The translations under genes were made by a program, and so were the position numbers. Shown here one piece after another: positions 12,375 to 23,355 of a stretch of DNA of 64,000 nt. Numbering within the stretch: position 1 is the stretch's first letter; every line of letters begins with the position of its first letter. The stretch spans positions 1,054,001-1,118,000 of the forward strand of contig JAHLEZ010000002.1 in the NCBI GenBank assembly GCA_020726505.1, written 5' to 3'. Origin of the DNA: Leptodontidium sp. MPI-SDFR-AT-0119. Lineage: Eukaryota > Ascomycota > Leotiomycetes > Helotiales > Leptodontidiaceae. The notes beneath the pieces were generated by a model. It saw nothing but the letters and a program-made list of their open reading frames with translations. It was not told where the DNA came from and did no database searches.

Positions 12375-14192
12375 GTTAGTGTGAGGGGGTTCCAGCGCCC
12401 AATTGACTCGAGTAATGAGGAGGTATCCGAGGCGATCAGTTCGTTCAAGGCCCTTGGAACATTTTAAGCTGTCGGGGATTTCTCTCCTGAAAGGATTCGA
12501 AGGTTCGGTGAGGATGGTAGCGCCACAACTCTCGCCAGGTGGAACGGGTTCCTGAGATCGGTCGTCAGAGGCGCCATTTCTAGTGGCTCGCTAAGGAGGA
12601 GCTTGAGCTTCTAGCCAGCTAGCTTCTATTTGGGACCTGACAGCTGCCATGGACCAACCTCCTCTCTTCCATTCTCCTGACCGACTACTTCGGCCTTACA
12701 GCCAGCATTCGCGGTTTATCTAGGTACAGTGCAAGCACGTTCATCTCTTTGCATAGTCAGGACGAAGTGTAACCGGGGGGGTTTCTCTTGCATCAGCAAA
12801 CAGCCAAGGCGCTGTGCAGATAGAGGGGACGATCGATTGCGGATTCGATTCCAGATCGCCGGCGTTGTTTAGTCGATGGTGGTGATGTGGTCACAGCCGA
12901 TCTTTATTTTGTTTAACGCCCAGTCCTTAAATCTTGCTGTCAATACGAGAAGGTTTCATGGTCCAACGTTTTCAAGCCCCGAAGTGGCTCGTTCCTAGTT
13001 CTCCTTGACCCAAACTCTTCTCTCCCCTACCAAATAATGTTTGCTTGCTTGCCTCGTCTTAGCCTGCCTTGGAACTCTCCATACGTGCTTCAAAGATTCG
13101 TCAAGTCTTGACTGCGTCGATTGGACGCTATGGATGGAACATCTTTGGACTACCGCGCGACCGACTTCTGACGCCGCCCTCTATCACGTGTGGTTTGCTT
13201 GGTTCACTCCCTGGCAACGCTATGAATTTGCCCCCGAAGTCAGCCCTTGTGCCTCGCTGAGTTGTAGAGGTTGTACAGGTGCTCAAATGACCTACAGCAG
13301 ACGCTCAATTAAGTGGCTCGGAGAGTCAAAACTAAGGCAGCATGGAGCAGGCATGCACATCAGATCCGAACTGCCACCTCTCGGATTTATAGGCTCATCT
13401 GCGTGAATACGTTTGCGTAGCTAGCATGCCCTCTCGTCATCAAGGAGGCGAGAGAGTCGAAGGCTGCTTCACCGGTCAATGGACGCAGCTCTGGGCCTCA
13501 TTCAATCTTGCTGGACAAAGTATATCCTATCGAAGCATATACTGTGTCTGCCCTGAAGCTGCTTGGATTATTCCTCTGATAAAATTCTCCTTCTGCTCCA
13601 GGCTATAGTTTTTGAACCGCCCCCTCCCGAGAATGTTGATCGGGAGGGGTACTTCCTTACTTTCTGTTGTGGAATCAGTTTGCTTGTTCTTGCCGTCCTG
13701 GTGACCTCCCTTAGCCACTGATTACTCTCACATCGATAGGATTGGGAACACTACAGCTGAAAATGGAGGAACTCGTACAACAGGCAGACTGCTTCTGCTT
13801 TTCGATCCTCGGCCTTGATACTTGTGCTCAGTTGGTACATGTTGGCCACGGGCGACGGGACGGGTTAAGCTTCAGCCAATGAAGAGATATGATCCAGCAA
13901 CCACAGTGCCACGGAGGTGTGTCTCCTGGTTCGGACTGCTTGTCTGGTTTGCCAAAGGTGGACTGAGTTTCATCGACCGCCCCATTCCTTTGTCGATGAG
14001 CGAACCCTGTGTCACTGACGGACACGGCAGAGGTCCCAGGCCTACATAAGGAAGGTCAACTCCGACCTTTGGTCAGAAGGATCTCTCCTCTTTACACAAC
14101 AGTCCTTCAAACCCAAACTTCCCAACGTTCTTTACGATCAATACTGCAATAAATTTCAACGCTCCTTACTAAAACTACAACTACATCTCAGA
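12375..14192. other. Intergenic/promoter region between divergent genes
   Basis: About 1.8 kb separating the desaturase start from the mini-exon gene start. Open frames here (such as 13041-13406) have no conserved content. The last 150 bp is pyrimidine-rich and contains CTACATAAGG near 14042, a possible TATA-type element, followed by an A/C-rich leader typical of well-expressed fungal genes. Confidence 0.5.
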
Positions 14193-15224
14193 ATGGCAGT
14201 AGGATTTCCTCTTCAGACCCAAACAGCCATGATGGCCATGATGCTTGCCGGACAGGGCAACGGTGCTCTTGCAATGCGAAACACAGGTCTTCGTCAAACC
14301 CAATGTTCTACCTGCCAACCCGACCTGAGCACGGGCGATCATATTTGTGACTGTCAAAGATGGGAAGCCCACCTCAACCAAATGCATGGTATTGTTTCAA
14401 TGCAAGACGTGCTGCAGGTGGCCGGACCCTGTGACTGCCCACTATGCCCGCTCTGCCCATACGCGGCGTATGCTGGTGGTACTGGCGGGTTTCTCAATGG
14501 GGGGCTGCAAATGTCAGTTTCCGGCTTCCTATCTCGCCTCACTGCTAATACTTACTGATAGTGGTGGCACTGTCTCCCCCTTGGCCGCTGGGTTTGGCAT
14601 GTAAGAACGAGACCTTTGCGAGCTCAACTCTGCAGATCTATGCTGACATTGGAACACAGAGGCGGCGGTGTGCCCCTGAACGCTGCCCTCCCAATGTGAA
14701 TATACTGGCGAGAAAGTATCTACTTTGCTTTTGATTGCTAACTGAAAGCAGGGGCGGTGGGCTCCAGATGAATGCTCTTGCACTGTAAATTCACAAACTG
14801 ACGCAAGTCTCCACTTCATCGCTTCCTACTAACATCTCAACTAGTCAGGGTGCCTCACCTTTCGGTGTTGCTGGTTTTGGCGGTGTTGGTGGTGTTGGTG
14901 GATTGGGACTTGGTGGACTTGGTGGACTGTAAGTAATGGACAATAACATCTTGGGTCCCTCAATGGAAAGCAGCTACTAACACCAGCAGCAGCGGTGGTA
15001 TGATGGGTTCTAGCTTCGGAGCGTAAGTTACCAGACCAATCTCAATCTCCGGACAACTGACAGTAACCAGAAATAACAGCCGTATGCTCAGCAGCTTCCC
15101 TATGGGGGGTGGCTTGAATAGACGCGGGTTCAGTCGTGGAAATCCTGTCAAACCTGGGTACTCGAATCATGGCCGCGTTGGACGGGCAGCACACTCACTA
15201 TCGTCTCCGTGGTTCGGTACTTGA
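14193..15224 (+). CDS. Unrecognised Cys-rich, Gly-repeat protein built from mini-exons
   Basis: I do not recognise the family. Seven exons: 14193-14512, 14562-14600, 14660-14695, 14752-14784, 14845-14928, 14990-15022 and 15080-15224. They give 690 nt, 229 aa, ending TGA. All six introns (49-61 nt) are in phase 2, so each internal exon (39, 36, 33, 84, 33 nt) can be added or skipped without changing frame. Exon 1 encodes a Met/Ala-rich start, then paired cysteines (CSTC, CDC, CDCPLCPLC). Exons 2-6 each encode a short Gly-rich hydrophobic unit such as GGTVSPLAAGFG, GGGVPLNAALP and GGGLQMNALA; the last exon is basic with RRGFSRGNP. Branch sites (GCTAACT, CTACTAAC) support splicing. The exon 6 acceptor is a CAGCAG tandem, so one residue may vary. 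There is no clear signal peptide. The function is unknown; the cysteines could bind metal. Confidence 0.72.
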
Positions 15225-15709
15225 TTTTGCCAGTTGGAGGGAAGCCGTTTTCCCCAAGATACCCCTCTCCTGAATTGTTTGGGAGATACCTGTTCTAGTT
15301 CATTGGTTTTAAACAGTAGTAAGTTGAACACTTCCGATTGCTCCAAGGCATGCTCTGACTTTTGCCCCTCACAGCCACTTCATGTTTGCTTTATCATGGT
15401 ACTTTCTTCCCCGCTACTTTTTAGAGTACTGTAATTTGCTGTCGATGAGAGTGTGATGATTTCATTCTTGCTTTCCGGGTCTTTCTAGGGAACTAGAGGA
15501 TGAGCAAAAGTTTCGGGGAAAGGGGAGGGTCAAAACGGGTATCACGATTTGATAAGTTCATGGAATAGTTAGTCTTTTTAAAATTTAGTTTCTACTAGTT
15601 TGCGTAAAGCTACATGGGGGTGTTCACACATGCTGTACATACAACACGAATAGAATTTGAATGGTCAAAATATCTGCGTTTCATCTAACTATCGTACAGT
15701 TGGGTATGC
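15225..15709. other. Convergent intergenic region
   Basis: About 485 bp between the stop of the mini-exon gene and the stop of the dihydrolipoamide dehydrogenase gene. Only presumed 3' UTRs; no ORF or RNA gene seen. Confidence 0.55.
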
Positions 15710-17463
15710 TCAAAAATGAATTGCCTTGCCGTATGTCGCCATAGCAGCCTCCTTGAATGCCTCCGCGAGAGTTGGGTGGGCGTGGCTGGTACGTCCAATA
15801 TCCTCACTTGATGCACCGTACTCGATTGCCAGAGTTCCCTCAGCAATCATCTCTCCGGCGTTGGGTCCGATGATGTGGATACCAAGGATTCTATCAGTCT
15901 CCTCATCGGCGATCATCTTGACGAAACCCTCAGTGTCAAGGTTGGTCTTTGCTCTCGAATTGGCCGAGAAGGGGAATGTGCCGACCTTGTACTTGACTCC
16001 TGAGGCCTTGACTTCTTGCTCGTTCTGCCCAACCCACGCCACCTCAGGGTGTGTGTACATGACGGACGGGATGGCACCATAGTTGACGTGTCCGTGTCCC
16101 TTCTTGATGTACTCAACAACAGCAACGGCCTCTTCCTCGGCCTTGTGGGCAAGCATAGGCCCGAATGTGCAGTCACCAACGACGCGGATGTGTGGGATCT
16201 TGGTGCGGTATTCCTGGTCGATGACCAGTCTTCCCTTGTCATCAGTCTCCAGACCAATATTCTCCAATCCGAGACCAGCAGTGTATGGTCTACGTCCAAT
16301 GGCAACGAGGACAACGTCTGCTTCGAGCTGTGTAATGTCAGTATCCTATTGCATCAAACCCATGCTCTCAAAACTCACAGTCTCATTCTTGCCTCCCTTG
16401 GCAGCCTCTACCTCAAGCTTGATCTTCTCGCCGCTTGGGTCACCACCCATGACCTTGGTGTTGAGCTTGAAGTCAATGCCCTGCTTCTTCAAGATCTTTT
16501 GCGCTGACCTGGCGACTTCAGCGTCCATTCCTGGGCCACCGATCTGTCCCAAGAACTCAACAACAGTAACCTTGGTTCCCAATCTTGACCATACGGAGCC
16601 CATCTCAAGACCAATGATACCTCCACCGATGACAATCATGCTCTCTGGGACCTTTTCTAGAGCAATAGCTCCAGTGCTTGTGATGATTCTCTTCTCGTCA
16701 ATCTCAAGACCTGGGAATGGCGTAGCTTCACTACCAGTGGCAATGAGGATATTCTTTCCCACGATTGTCTTCTCTCCGCCCTCGGTCAGGTTCACTTTGA
16801 TCTCATGCTCGCCGGCGAAAGCTGCCGTGCCTTTGATGTACTCGACATTGTTCTTCTTGAACAGGAACTCCACACCCTTCGTCAAGCCCGAGACCGCGGT
16901 ATCCTTTGACTTCATCATTTGTGCCAGGTTGAGTTTCACATCGCCGACCTCGATACCGCGTGCTTTCGTGTCGTGGAGAATTTGGTGGTAGAGATGCGAA
17001 TTGTTGAGGAGAGCTTTCGAGGGAATGCAGCCAACGTTCAGACAGGTTCCGCCCAATGTGCCACGCTTCTCGATACATGTAACCTATTTCAACTATTAGA
17101 TGCCTCGTCTGAAGCTCTGCTCCGTTGTAAAAAGCCTACCTTCATGCCTTCTTGTCCGGCCTTGATAGCTGCGACATATCCGGCAACACCTCCTCCAATA
17201 ATGATCAGATCCTTCTCCTCTGCACGCAGTCAGCCCTGTATCCATCAGATCCATTCACAGCAGCAGCTCACCAGTCTCTGTGGCATATCCTCGTTTCGAC
17301 CATCTCGCAATTGATGTAGGGGCGACAACCGTGGGAAGGCTGCGGAAACAGGTATTAGCTTGGTGATCGAGCTTGCAGCGCGCAATTGAAGGGGGACGTA
17401 CGATGAAGATTGCTTGAAAGCTGACCTGGCAGCCGCCCGTGGCGATACTAAGCTTCGAAGCAT
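15710..17463 (-). CDS. LPD1: Dihydrolipoamide dehydrogenase, mitochondrial (E3)
   Basis: Five exons: 17463-17402, 17339-17272, 17219-17140, 17083-16379 and 16327-15710, encoding 510 aa. The first about 40 residues form a mitochondrial targeting peptide ([20 protein letters not shown], later [11 protein letters not shown]). The FAD-binding motif [10 protein letters not shown] follows. The redox-active disulfide is in [13 protein letters not shown] (Cys84/Cys89). The NAD-binding [13 protein letters not shown] is central. The dimer-interface HAHPT motif, which supplies the catalytic base, lies at about 487-491 near the C-terminus. The enzyme reoxidises dihydrolipoamide with NAD+ as the E3 of pyruvate and 2-oxoglutarate dehydrogenases and of the glycine cleavage system in the matrix. 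The length matches the family. The three short 5' exons were placed by splice sites and phase. Confidence 0.97.
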
Positions 17464-17884
17464 GGCGTGTTGTGTGAAGGTGTTGATTCAAAAAACTTGA
17501 GACGCTGCAACAAAGATGTTTTGATGGGACTCCAGACGCCGGCGAAGAACGAAAGTGCCCGATGGCTCAGCCCGTCACCCGTATTTAGCCGCTCTCACCT
17601 GGCTCAGATCCGCCACTGATATTTGAAACCATTGCGTTGTTTAGTTCTGGGACCTTCTGGCGATTTTTTAAATCGTGTGATTTGTCCATGATAGATTTTC
17701 GAGGCAAATAATACCTCCACTCACTTTCTAGAGTTGAGGCTCTATCATAATGGTCTCCTATTGCCATACGATTGCTGCAAGTCTAGTCTTAGCCATTTCG
17801 CTTTCCTTGCTCCAAAACAGACCTCATTTGAGAAAGCGAAAGTAGAAAGAAAGCATTAATCAAGAAAGAATTCAAATCTAAGAT
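17464..17884. other. Intergenic region LPD1 promoter / SGD1 3' end
   Basis: About 420 bp. It should hold the LPD1 promoter and the SGD1 3' UTR. No coding signal seen; the open frame at 17585-17767 has no recognisable content. Confidence 0.5.
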
Positions 17885-20524
17885 TCAAGAGGCATCAGCA
17901 GCCAACTCCTTAAGGGTATCTCCAGCTATTTTACAAGCCCACTTCACCCTCACTTTCTCCTCCTTCCCACCCGCAATATCCGTCTTACTAACAACCTTCT
18001 TCAAGAAGTACTGCAAGCCTCTAATCAGTTGCGACGTCTCCTTTGCCTGGCCAAAAACGTGTCTCAAGGCTTGCTCATCACCCTTGTTCTCGGCTTGACG
18101 TTGACACTGAAGTAGAACAGTGATGAAGAATACTTCCATGAAGATCTTCGTCTTCGTTTGGAGGTAACTGAAGTTGAGGTTTTTGAGTGCACTGAGATTC
18201 AAACCACCGTCGACTAAGAGGGTCCCGAACATCTTTGCAAGGTTGACTATCTGTCTCGTATCCAATGCATCCTCTTCATCATCTGGATCCACATCGTCTT
18301 CTTCAGACTCGCCCATCTTCTTGAAAAGGCCCCAGAGGCAATACTGGAATGCCGTCTTGAGTCTTCTATCACCGCAGATTTTCTTGGCGATTAATGTGTA
18401 ATAAGGGTTGTAGGCCTTCTCACCACCTGCACAATGGATCAGAACCTTCGGTATCTCGAATTCTTGGACTTTCTTCAGCTTCAGCTTCATAAGCTGTAGA
18501 TATGCATCTTGATAGTCTGTCGCAGACATGATGGTAACAAATATGGCTCGACGGATATCGGTATTCATGCGTTGCTCTCGTGCCAGTTGAATGAGATCTG
18601 AAGTTCCCGCATCTTCTGCTGGCACTCTCTTGTTACCGACCCCAGCGGTTGACGGCTCATTGGTATCCTCGTCAGCATTTCCTGACCAACTAGCACCCAC
18701 AAGCCACCATTTGCCCTTCTTGTCAGATTCTTGGATGTCCTTCAGACCAATTTGCAGAGGCTCGCTGCCCTTAATGGTTCGGGTGTTCAACGACCCCAAT
18801 ATCTTCTTCATCCGAATTGTATGTTCGGATATGATCGCTGATGCAGCACCACCAGTCTTCATCTTGTTGTTCTTGAGGTCATTGATAGTTTCAATCATGA
18901 ATTTCGTCCGGACGGAGATGTTAGCTTCACCACCAGCACTCTCGATGGCTGGTCTAAGCATCGCAACAATAGCTTTGAGTGATGAAGGGTCGTCCTGTCG
19001 TAATTGGGGACCAGATGCTCGAATTATCTTCAACAACAATTCTGCGTTCAGCTCCGATAACTTTTCCAGAAATATCTTTATGTAGTCAAACATCAGATTG
19101 CTTCCCACAACTTGAAAATTATACATCTCTGAGAGAAGCATGATCAAATTTGAAGTCTCCTTGCTACTGTCTGTCGCTGAAGCTGTTGGGCCATCATTTC
19201 CCAAAGCTGTCGCCTTTGCATAGTGCTCATCGAACAACTCTACAATCCGTTGAATGACTTGAGCCCCGAAATCAGTTCCAATAACTTTGTAGATGGCTGA
19301 AATGAATCCAGCAGGAAGAATGATGAGGGTATCTGGCAAGCTCGTAGGCTCGCAAACGGATGTCAACAAAATATTAACCAGTGTCGAGGTGACATGTTGT
19401 CTGGGATTCTCCCGGTAAATCTTCTCAATATCTGCCAAGATGGATATCAAATTCGCTTCGGTGAGCCTGTTTATTAACCCCTGGGTCCGTCGGCGTAATC
19501 TGACCAACTCCTCTGAGTCGGAAGACGCAGCTTTTCGTAGAGATGGTGGGATATATTTCTCAGTAGGCACCTTCGAGCCACTAGTTGGCGCCACATATGG
19601 ATTTTCGCGTACCCTTCTGGTAGGTTTGGCTAATTCTTCCTCCGAATCGTTGTCAGATTCAAATCCATCAAAGTCATTGTCGACATCCAGTGTATCCTCA
19701 AAATCACCCTCGTCATCCCCAGAATCATCATCTGGGAATTCAGGTCCATCTAAAGACATATCCGAGGCTCCATCATCGTCTTCGTCTTCCGATATTTCTT
19801 CATCCAACTCGCTATCGTTGTCTTCATCTTCAAGTACTGGCTTCCCCATAACAGCCTTCCGTGCCTCTCTCCGTTTCCGCTCCAGCCATTCAACCCCCTC
19901 TGCCTTTCTCTTCCTCTTCTGTTGAACGCCTTCGTCTTCTTCCTCTTCGCCACCAAGTCCCTCAAGTAGCTCGTCAAGTCCATCGTCCTTGAAAGATTGC
20001 GGTAGACCTTTCTTGCCCTTCAAACCCAGCTTCTTCTCTAGAGCAGTAATTTCCTCATCTTCCTCAGCCAACTTGTCTTGCACAGCTCTCGATATCTTGG
20101 GAGGTGGATATTCGGATTGGCGCTTTCTCGACACTTTCGGTTCTGGATCTGCCGTTTTCGTGCGCTTCAGAATTGACTTGGGCTCAGGTTCTTTCGTAGA
20201 TTCGTCTGGCGCTGGTCTTGCTGGCCGGGGTTTCGTGACTGCTGATGCTTTGCTGTTCGAAGCATGTCTCTCTTCATGATACACCTTCGCTCTCTTCGCC
20301 GGAGGAGGTCCACTTCTCGAAGCCTTCTTCTCGACTCGCGCAGCTTTCCGAAGTTCTTTCCTCGAACCAGCTCGAGGACGGGATTTGCGACCACCAGAAA
20401 GCGCCTCTGTAAAAATATCAGTCACATATAATACCGGGTAATTCCCAGCATTTAACATACCTTCTCCTCCAAGCTGATCGATCAGCGCCTTTGGGAGCTT
20501 CAAAGCATTCTGTTTTGGCGCCAT
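17885..20524 (-). CDS. SGD1: SGD1/NOM1-like nucleolar MIF4G-MA3 protein
   Basis: Two exons, 20524-20461 and 20406-17885, encode 861 aa. The 54-nt intron is a multiple of three and has no stop, so it reads through as an ORF. Its GTATGT donor, GTGACTGAT branch region and ACAG acceptor mark it as an intron. The N-terminus (MAPKQNALKLPKALIDQLGG) and basic segment are followed by long acidic Asp/Glu tracts (about 170-300). A MIF4G HEAT domain (about 330-540, beginning LRRRTQGLINRLTEANLISI) and an MA3 domain (about 640-760) follow. Yeast Sgd1 and human NOM1 are nucleolar, bind the DEAD-box helicase Fal1/eIF4A3 and are needed for 18S rRNA processing. The gene shares a 212-bp divergent promoter with SRP14. 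Confidence 0.93.
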   Translation of the reverse strand: MAPKQNALKLPKALIDQLGGEGMLNAGNYPVLYVTDIFTEALSGGRKSRPRAGSRKELRKAARVEKKASRSGPPPAKRAKVYHEERHASNSKASAVTKPRPARPAPDESTKEPEPKSILKRTKTADPEPKVSRKRQSEYPPPKISRAVQDKLAEEDEEITALEKKLGLKGKKGLPQSFKDDGLDELLEGLGGEEEEDEGVQQKRKRKAEGVEWLERKRREARKAVMGKPVLEDEDNDSELDEEISEDEDDDGASDMSLDGPEFPDDDSGDDEGDFEDTLDVDNDFDGFESDNDSEEELAKPTRRVRENPYVAPTSGSKVPTEKYIPPSLRKAASSDSEELVRLRRRTQGLINRLTEANLISILADIEKIYRENPRQHVTSTLVNILLTSVCEPTSLPDTLIILPAGFISAIYKVIGTDFGAQVIQRIVELFDEHYAKATALGNDGPTASATDSSKETSNLIMLLSEMYNFQVVGSNLMFDYIKIFLEKLSELNAELLLKIIRASGPQLRQDDPSSLKAIVAMLRPAIESAGGEANISVRTKFMIETINDLKNNKMKTGGAASAIISEHTIRMKKILGSLNTRTIKGSEPLQIGLKDIQESDKKGKWWLVGASWSGNADEDTNEPSTAGVGNKRVPAEDAGTSDLIQLAREQRMNTDIRRAIFVTIMSATDYQDAYLQLMKLKLKKVQEFEIPKVLIHCAGGEKAYNPYYTLIAKKICGDRRLKTAFQYCLWGLFKKMGESEEDDVDPDDEEDALDTRQIVNLAKMFGTLLVDGGLNLSALKNLNFSYLQTKTKIFMEVFFITVLLQCQRQAENKGDEQALRHVFGQAKETSQLIRGLQYFLKKVVSKTDIAGGKEEKVRVKWACKIAGDTLKELAADAS

Positions 20525-20736
20525 TTCATGTCGTGAAGGTTCCCGTTCAAAATCCCCCAGATTTCCAGAAATTTATACGGCACAAAATTGATCGGCAGCA
20601 AGCAAGCGGACGCCAAAATCGGCTCAACCCCACAAGGCTCACCCCACCAAACCACCTCGCTGCTACACACTTTATACAACATCCCACCACGGAACCCCTC
20701 GTCGATTGACCACACGACCACGACCGAGCCGCAAAG
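20525..20736. promoter_or_regulatory. Divergent promoter SGD1 / SRP14
   Basis: Only 212 bp separate the two start codons, so both promoters and 5' leaders must overlap. It contains repeated CACCAAACCACC/CCACCAC strings and no obvious TATA box. The role is inferred from geometry. Confidence 0.6.
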
Positions 20737-21279
20737 ATGCCAAAGGGACATCTGAGCAACGATGATGTATTTACCAATCCCTGCCTAAGTCTTGGTTTCT
20801 ACAGTCACTGACAGCAAACAGTTCTTCCTGCGCCTGTCAGAGCTATTCGACGAGCGGCGACAAAAAGATCATGGCAGCATATACCTGATTCAAAAGCGCT
20901 GTACGGACTCTTCCAGCTCATTACCTACCTCTAACATATTCTGACGGGTGCAGTGACATACGGCGAAGACACAGATGTCGACTCACCAGAAGCCACGACT
21001 GAGGCGCCATTCCCCGACCAGAACCCCTCCAAACCATTACCGATCATAATCAGGGCGACGAACGGCAAATCGAAGGTGAACAGAGATAAGAAGGTCAAGC
21101 TGTCGACGATTGTGGAGGTCGATGCTCTAGAGGGTTTCTATGCCAAGTATGCGGAGGTGTGCAAGTTGGGGATGTCGGGCCTGAAGAAGAGGGATAGGAG
21201 TAAGGCGAAAGAGAAGCTCAAGAAAAAGAAGAAACAAGGCGGTGCTGCTGCTGCAGGTGCCGAAGCCAAAAAGTCATAG
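20737..21279 (+). CDS. SRP14: Signal recognition particle subunit SRP14
   Basis: Three exons: 20737-20766 (30 nt), 20822-20900 and 20954-21279, giving 144 aa. The joined N-terminus (MPKGHLSNDDFFLRLSELFD), the SIYLIQKRLTYGED stretch across intron 2 and the central KPLPIIIRATNGKSK are typical SRP14. The last 40 residues are a Lys/Ala-rich tail (KAKEKLKKKKKQGG) as in other fungal SRP14 proteins. SRP14 binds the Alu domain of the SRP RNA in the cytoplasm and contributes to elongation arrest during co-translational ER targeting. The first exon has only ten codons and is easily missed; the phases (0, then 1) and splice sites agree. Confidence 0.95.
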
Positions 21280-21715
21280 GCTTGATGAAGTCGGTATTCT
21301 GTTGATTTACCTTGCAGAGGAAGGAGTAGCCTCATGCTTATACCCATGACTTGCAAGCGGGGATAGACTTTTGTCTAGAGCATGAGAACAGATCAATTTC
21401 AAGGCATTTGCAATTTGGTAAAACAAAACACATGCAATGCTATTCTTCTACTCCAACGCTATGCAATCAAGGACCATAACTAATAATAATACATCCACCA
21501 AAAGATGGAACATGAAAGTTCTGTCTCGTACAAATACCAACCCTAGCTACCCAGCCATGAATATGGAGACAGTAATCCATACTCTGGCACTCAAACCAAC
21601 GAAACATATCTGCAAAATAAACCAGTCATGTAAAGAACCATATTCCTCGCTCTCTCGCCATCTCACCACTACTTCTCACAGGGGTTGCTGCTAGCTGGCA
21701 GTTGAGTCATTTTAC
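21280..21715. other. Convergent intergenic region
   Basis: About 436 bp between the SRP14 stop and the stop of the Cys-rich gene. AT-rich, presumed 3' UTRs. Nothing else seen. Confidence 0.5.
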
Positions 21716-23355
21716 TCAATTGACAGTCCCCTGGTTGGATTTGACATCCATGTTAGAATTCTCACCACCACCATACTGCTTCAAAAGCCGCGCCAGCGAT
21801 TCATCGTCCAATTCGGTAACATTGAACTGTATCTTGTTACGCCAGTTGTTAAATATGTCAGGCAGGGACAGTACCCACCTGCAAATGCAAGTCATCATGA
21901 TCAGGCTGGGTGTTTGGGTCATGATAAGGGTGTGCAGCTGAGCCTAGTGACAACTTCTCAGGTTTGAACCCAAACTCTGACTCGTCAATGGCAACTTGTC
22001 TCATTTGGTATCGAACATCATTGTCGTCAGGAGGCGGATATTCTTGTACATATGTGCCATGGTTATGGGTATCTCGAGATTCCGAGTTCATATTCGGATA
22101 TGTGTATGAAGAATACACATTCTGATCATACTGCCGAGGCATCATGTCTCTTTGTTCGCCTTCTAGTAGGTATGGGCCGCTTTCCTGCTGGTAGCTGTTG
22201 GAAAATCTCGGCGCAGCATGTTGTTGAAGATCTAGGTGCATGGTCGGGTCATGCTGTGAGAGGTGTTCGTTTGCACGATACTGGGGCTTGAGCTCCGCTT
22301 GTTCGTCATGCTCTTGGTGAATACGATCAAACCATAACTCTGGGGCGCTGACACTTGATGATCCATCGTTACGATGAGAATCTGGATGCCTATTGGGCTC
22401 TGGGTGCGACAAGTGTTCGTTTGAGTGGTATTGAAATGTGGAATTTACTTGTCCTCCATCATTCACGAACTGGCTCTGCTGACCAACAAATGTGTTGGTT
22501 GGTTCTAATGAATCATCCTGATGTGTGTAGATAGACTGCCAGTTTGCTTGTAGGGGATACTGTATCGGGCCAGCGTCGAGGTAAGTTAGGACATCTGACT
22601 GTGACACGCGGCTGTACGGGGAGTCGCTTGATCCATGGTTCTGGTTGTTGGTTTGAAGTGTCTGGTCGAACGCCTGAGGCTCCTGGCTGTAAACATGAGG
22701 ATAGTGCTGCTGCAAGTGTGGTGCAGCACTTGGAGTTGGATATCCAAGAGCCTCTACAGGGGATTTTTGGTCTCTCTTCTCCACCTTGACCCTTTTGATC
22801 ACCTCTTTGTCTTTTGTGGTTCCATGGTCTCTTTTTCTCTTCCCAGTCGCTTCAACCCTACCTTCATCCTCTTCAGCAACGATTTCCTTGGAACCACAGG
22901 TGTTGCAGCCCCCAGTGGCTCCACAGAACCAACAGTTTCCATTCTTCTCTTCTCGTCTTCTCCGACCTGTGACTCCAAGCTCATCCAGTCCAAGGACAAG
23001 AGTTGCTTTATCGATTCTGGGCCTCAAGCCCTCCCGATCAGCCTCAGAGGCGCCTGTGTTTCGTGCTTTGCATCTCCAGCATATCCCAGCCTCTCGGTCT
23101 TCGGCCTCATATCCGCGAACTTGTATGCAGAGTTCTGGGGGGGCATTTCCGATTTGGCCAGGAGTTTGGGCAACTAGGGAGCTTCGAGACTTCGACGTAT
23201 ACTTTTCGACAACATGGAAGGGTAAAGGGGACGACCTGGCACATCGCCTCGACGTCTATGATATCTTTGGGTGCTGAGCCGTTGACTCTCTTCTGGTGTG
23301 TTCCGATCGAGATGCTGTAGTCAAATGGTTTGTTGTCAGGGCATCGGAAAGAGGA
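21716..23355 (-). pseudogene. Unrecognised Cys-rich protein gene with a frame break; N-terminus unresolved
   Basis: I do not recognise the family. The 3' exon is 21826-21716 (stop TGA), joined after a 52-nt intron to a long exon ending at 21879. Upstream, good coding sequence starts after a TTTTTTAG acceptor at 23355 (SSFRCPDNKPFDYSISIG). It contains CQVVPFTLPCCRKVYVEV and SCPNSWPNRKCPP. The frame then shifts at a run of seven G on the plus strand (23137-23143) into ELCIQVRGYEAEDREAGICW, CKARN and NCWFCGATGGCNTCGS. Cysteine pairs on both sides suggest one Zn-binding domain interrupted by one extra base. The rest is Gln/His/Ser-rich and low complexity, after a basic patch (KRKRDHGTTKDKEVIKRVKV) that could be a nuclear signal. 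The break may be a sequencing error or real decay. The first exon and start codon were not found. Confidence 0.5.
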
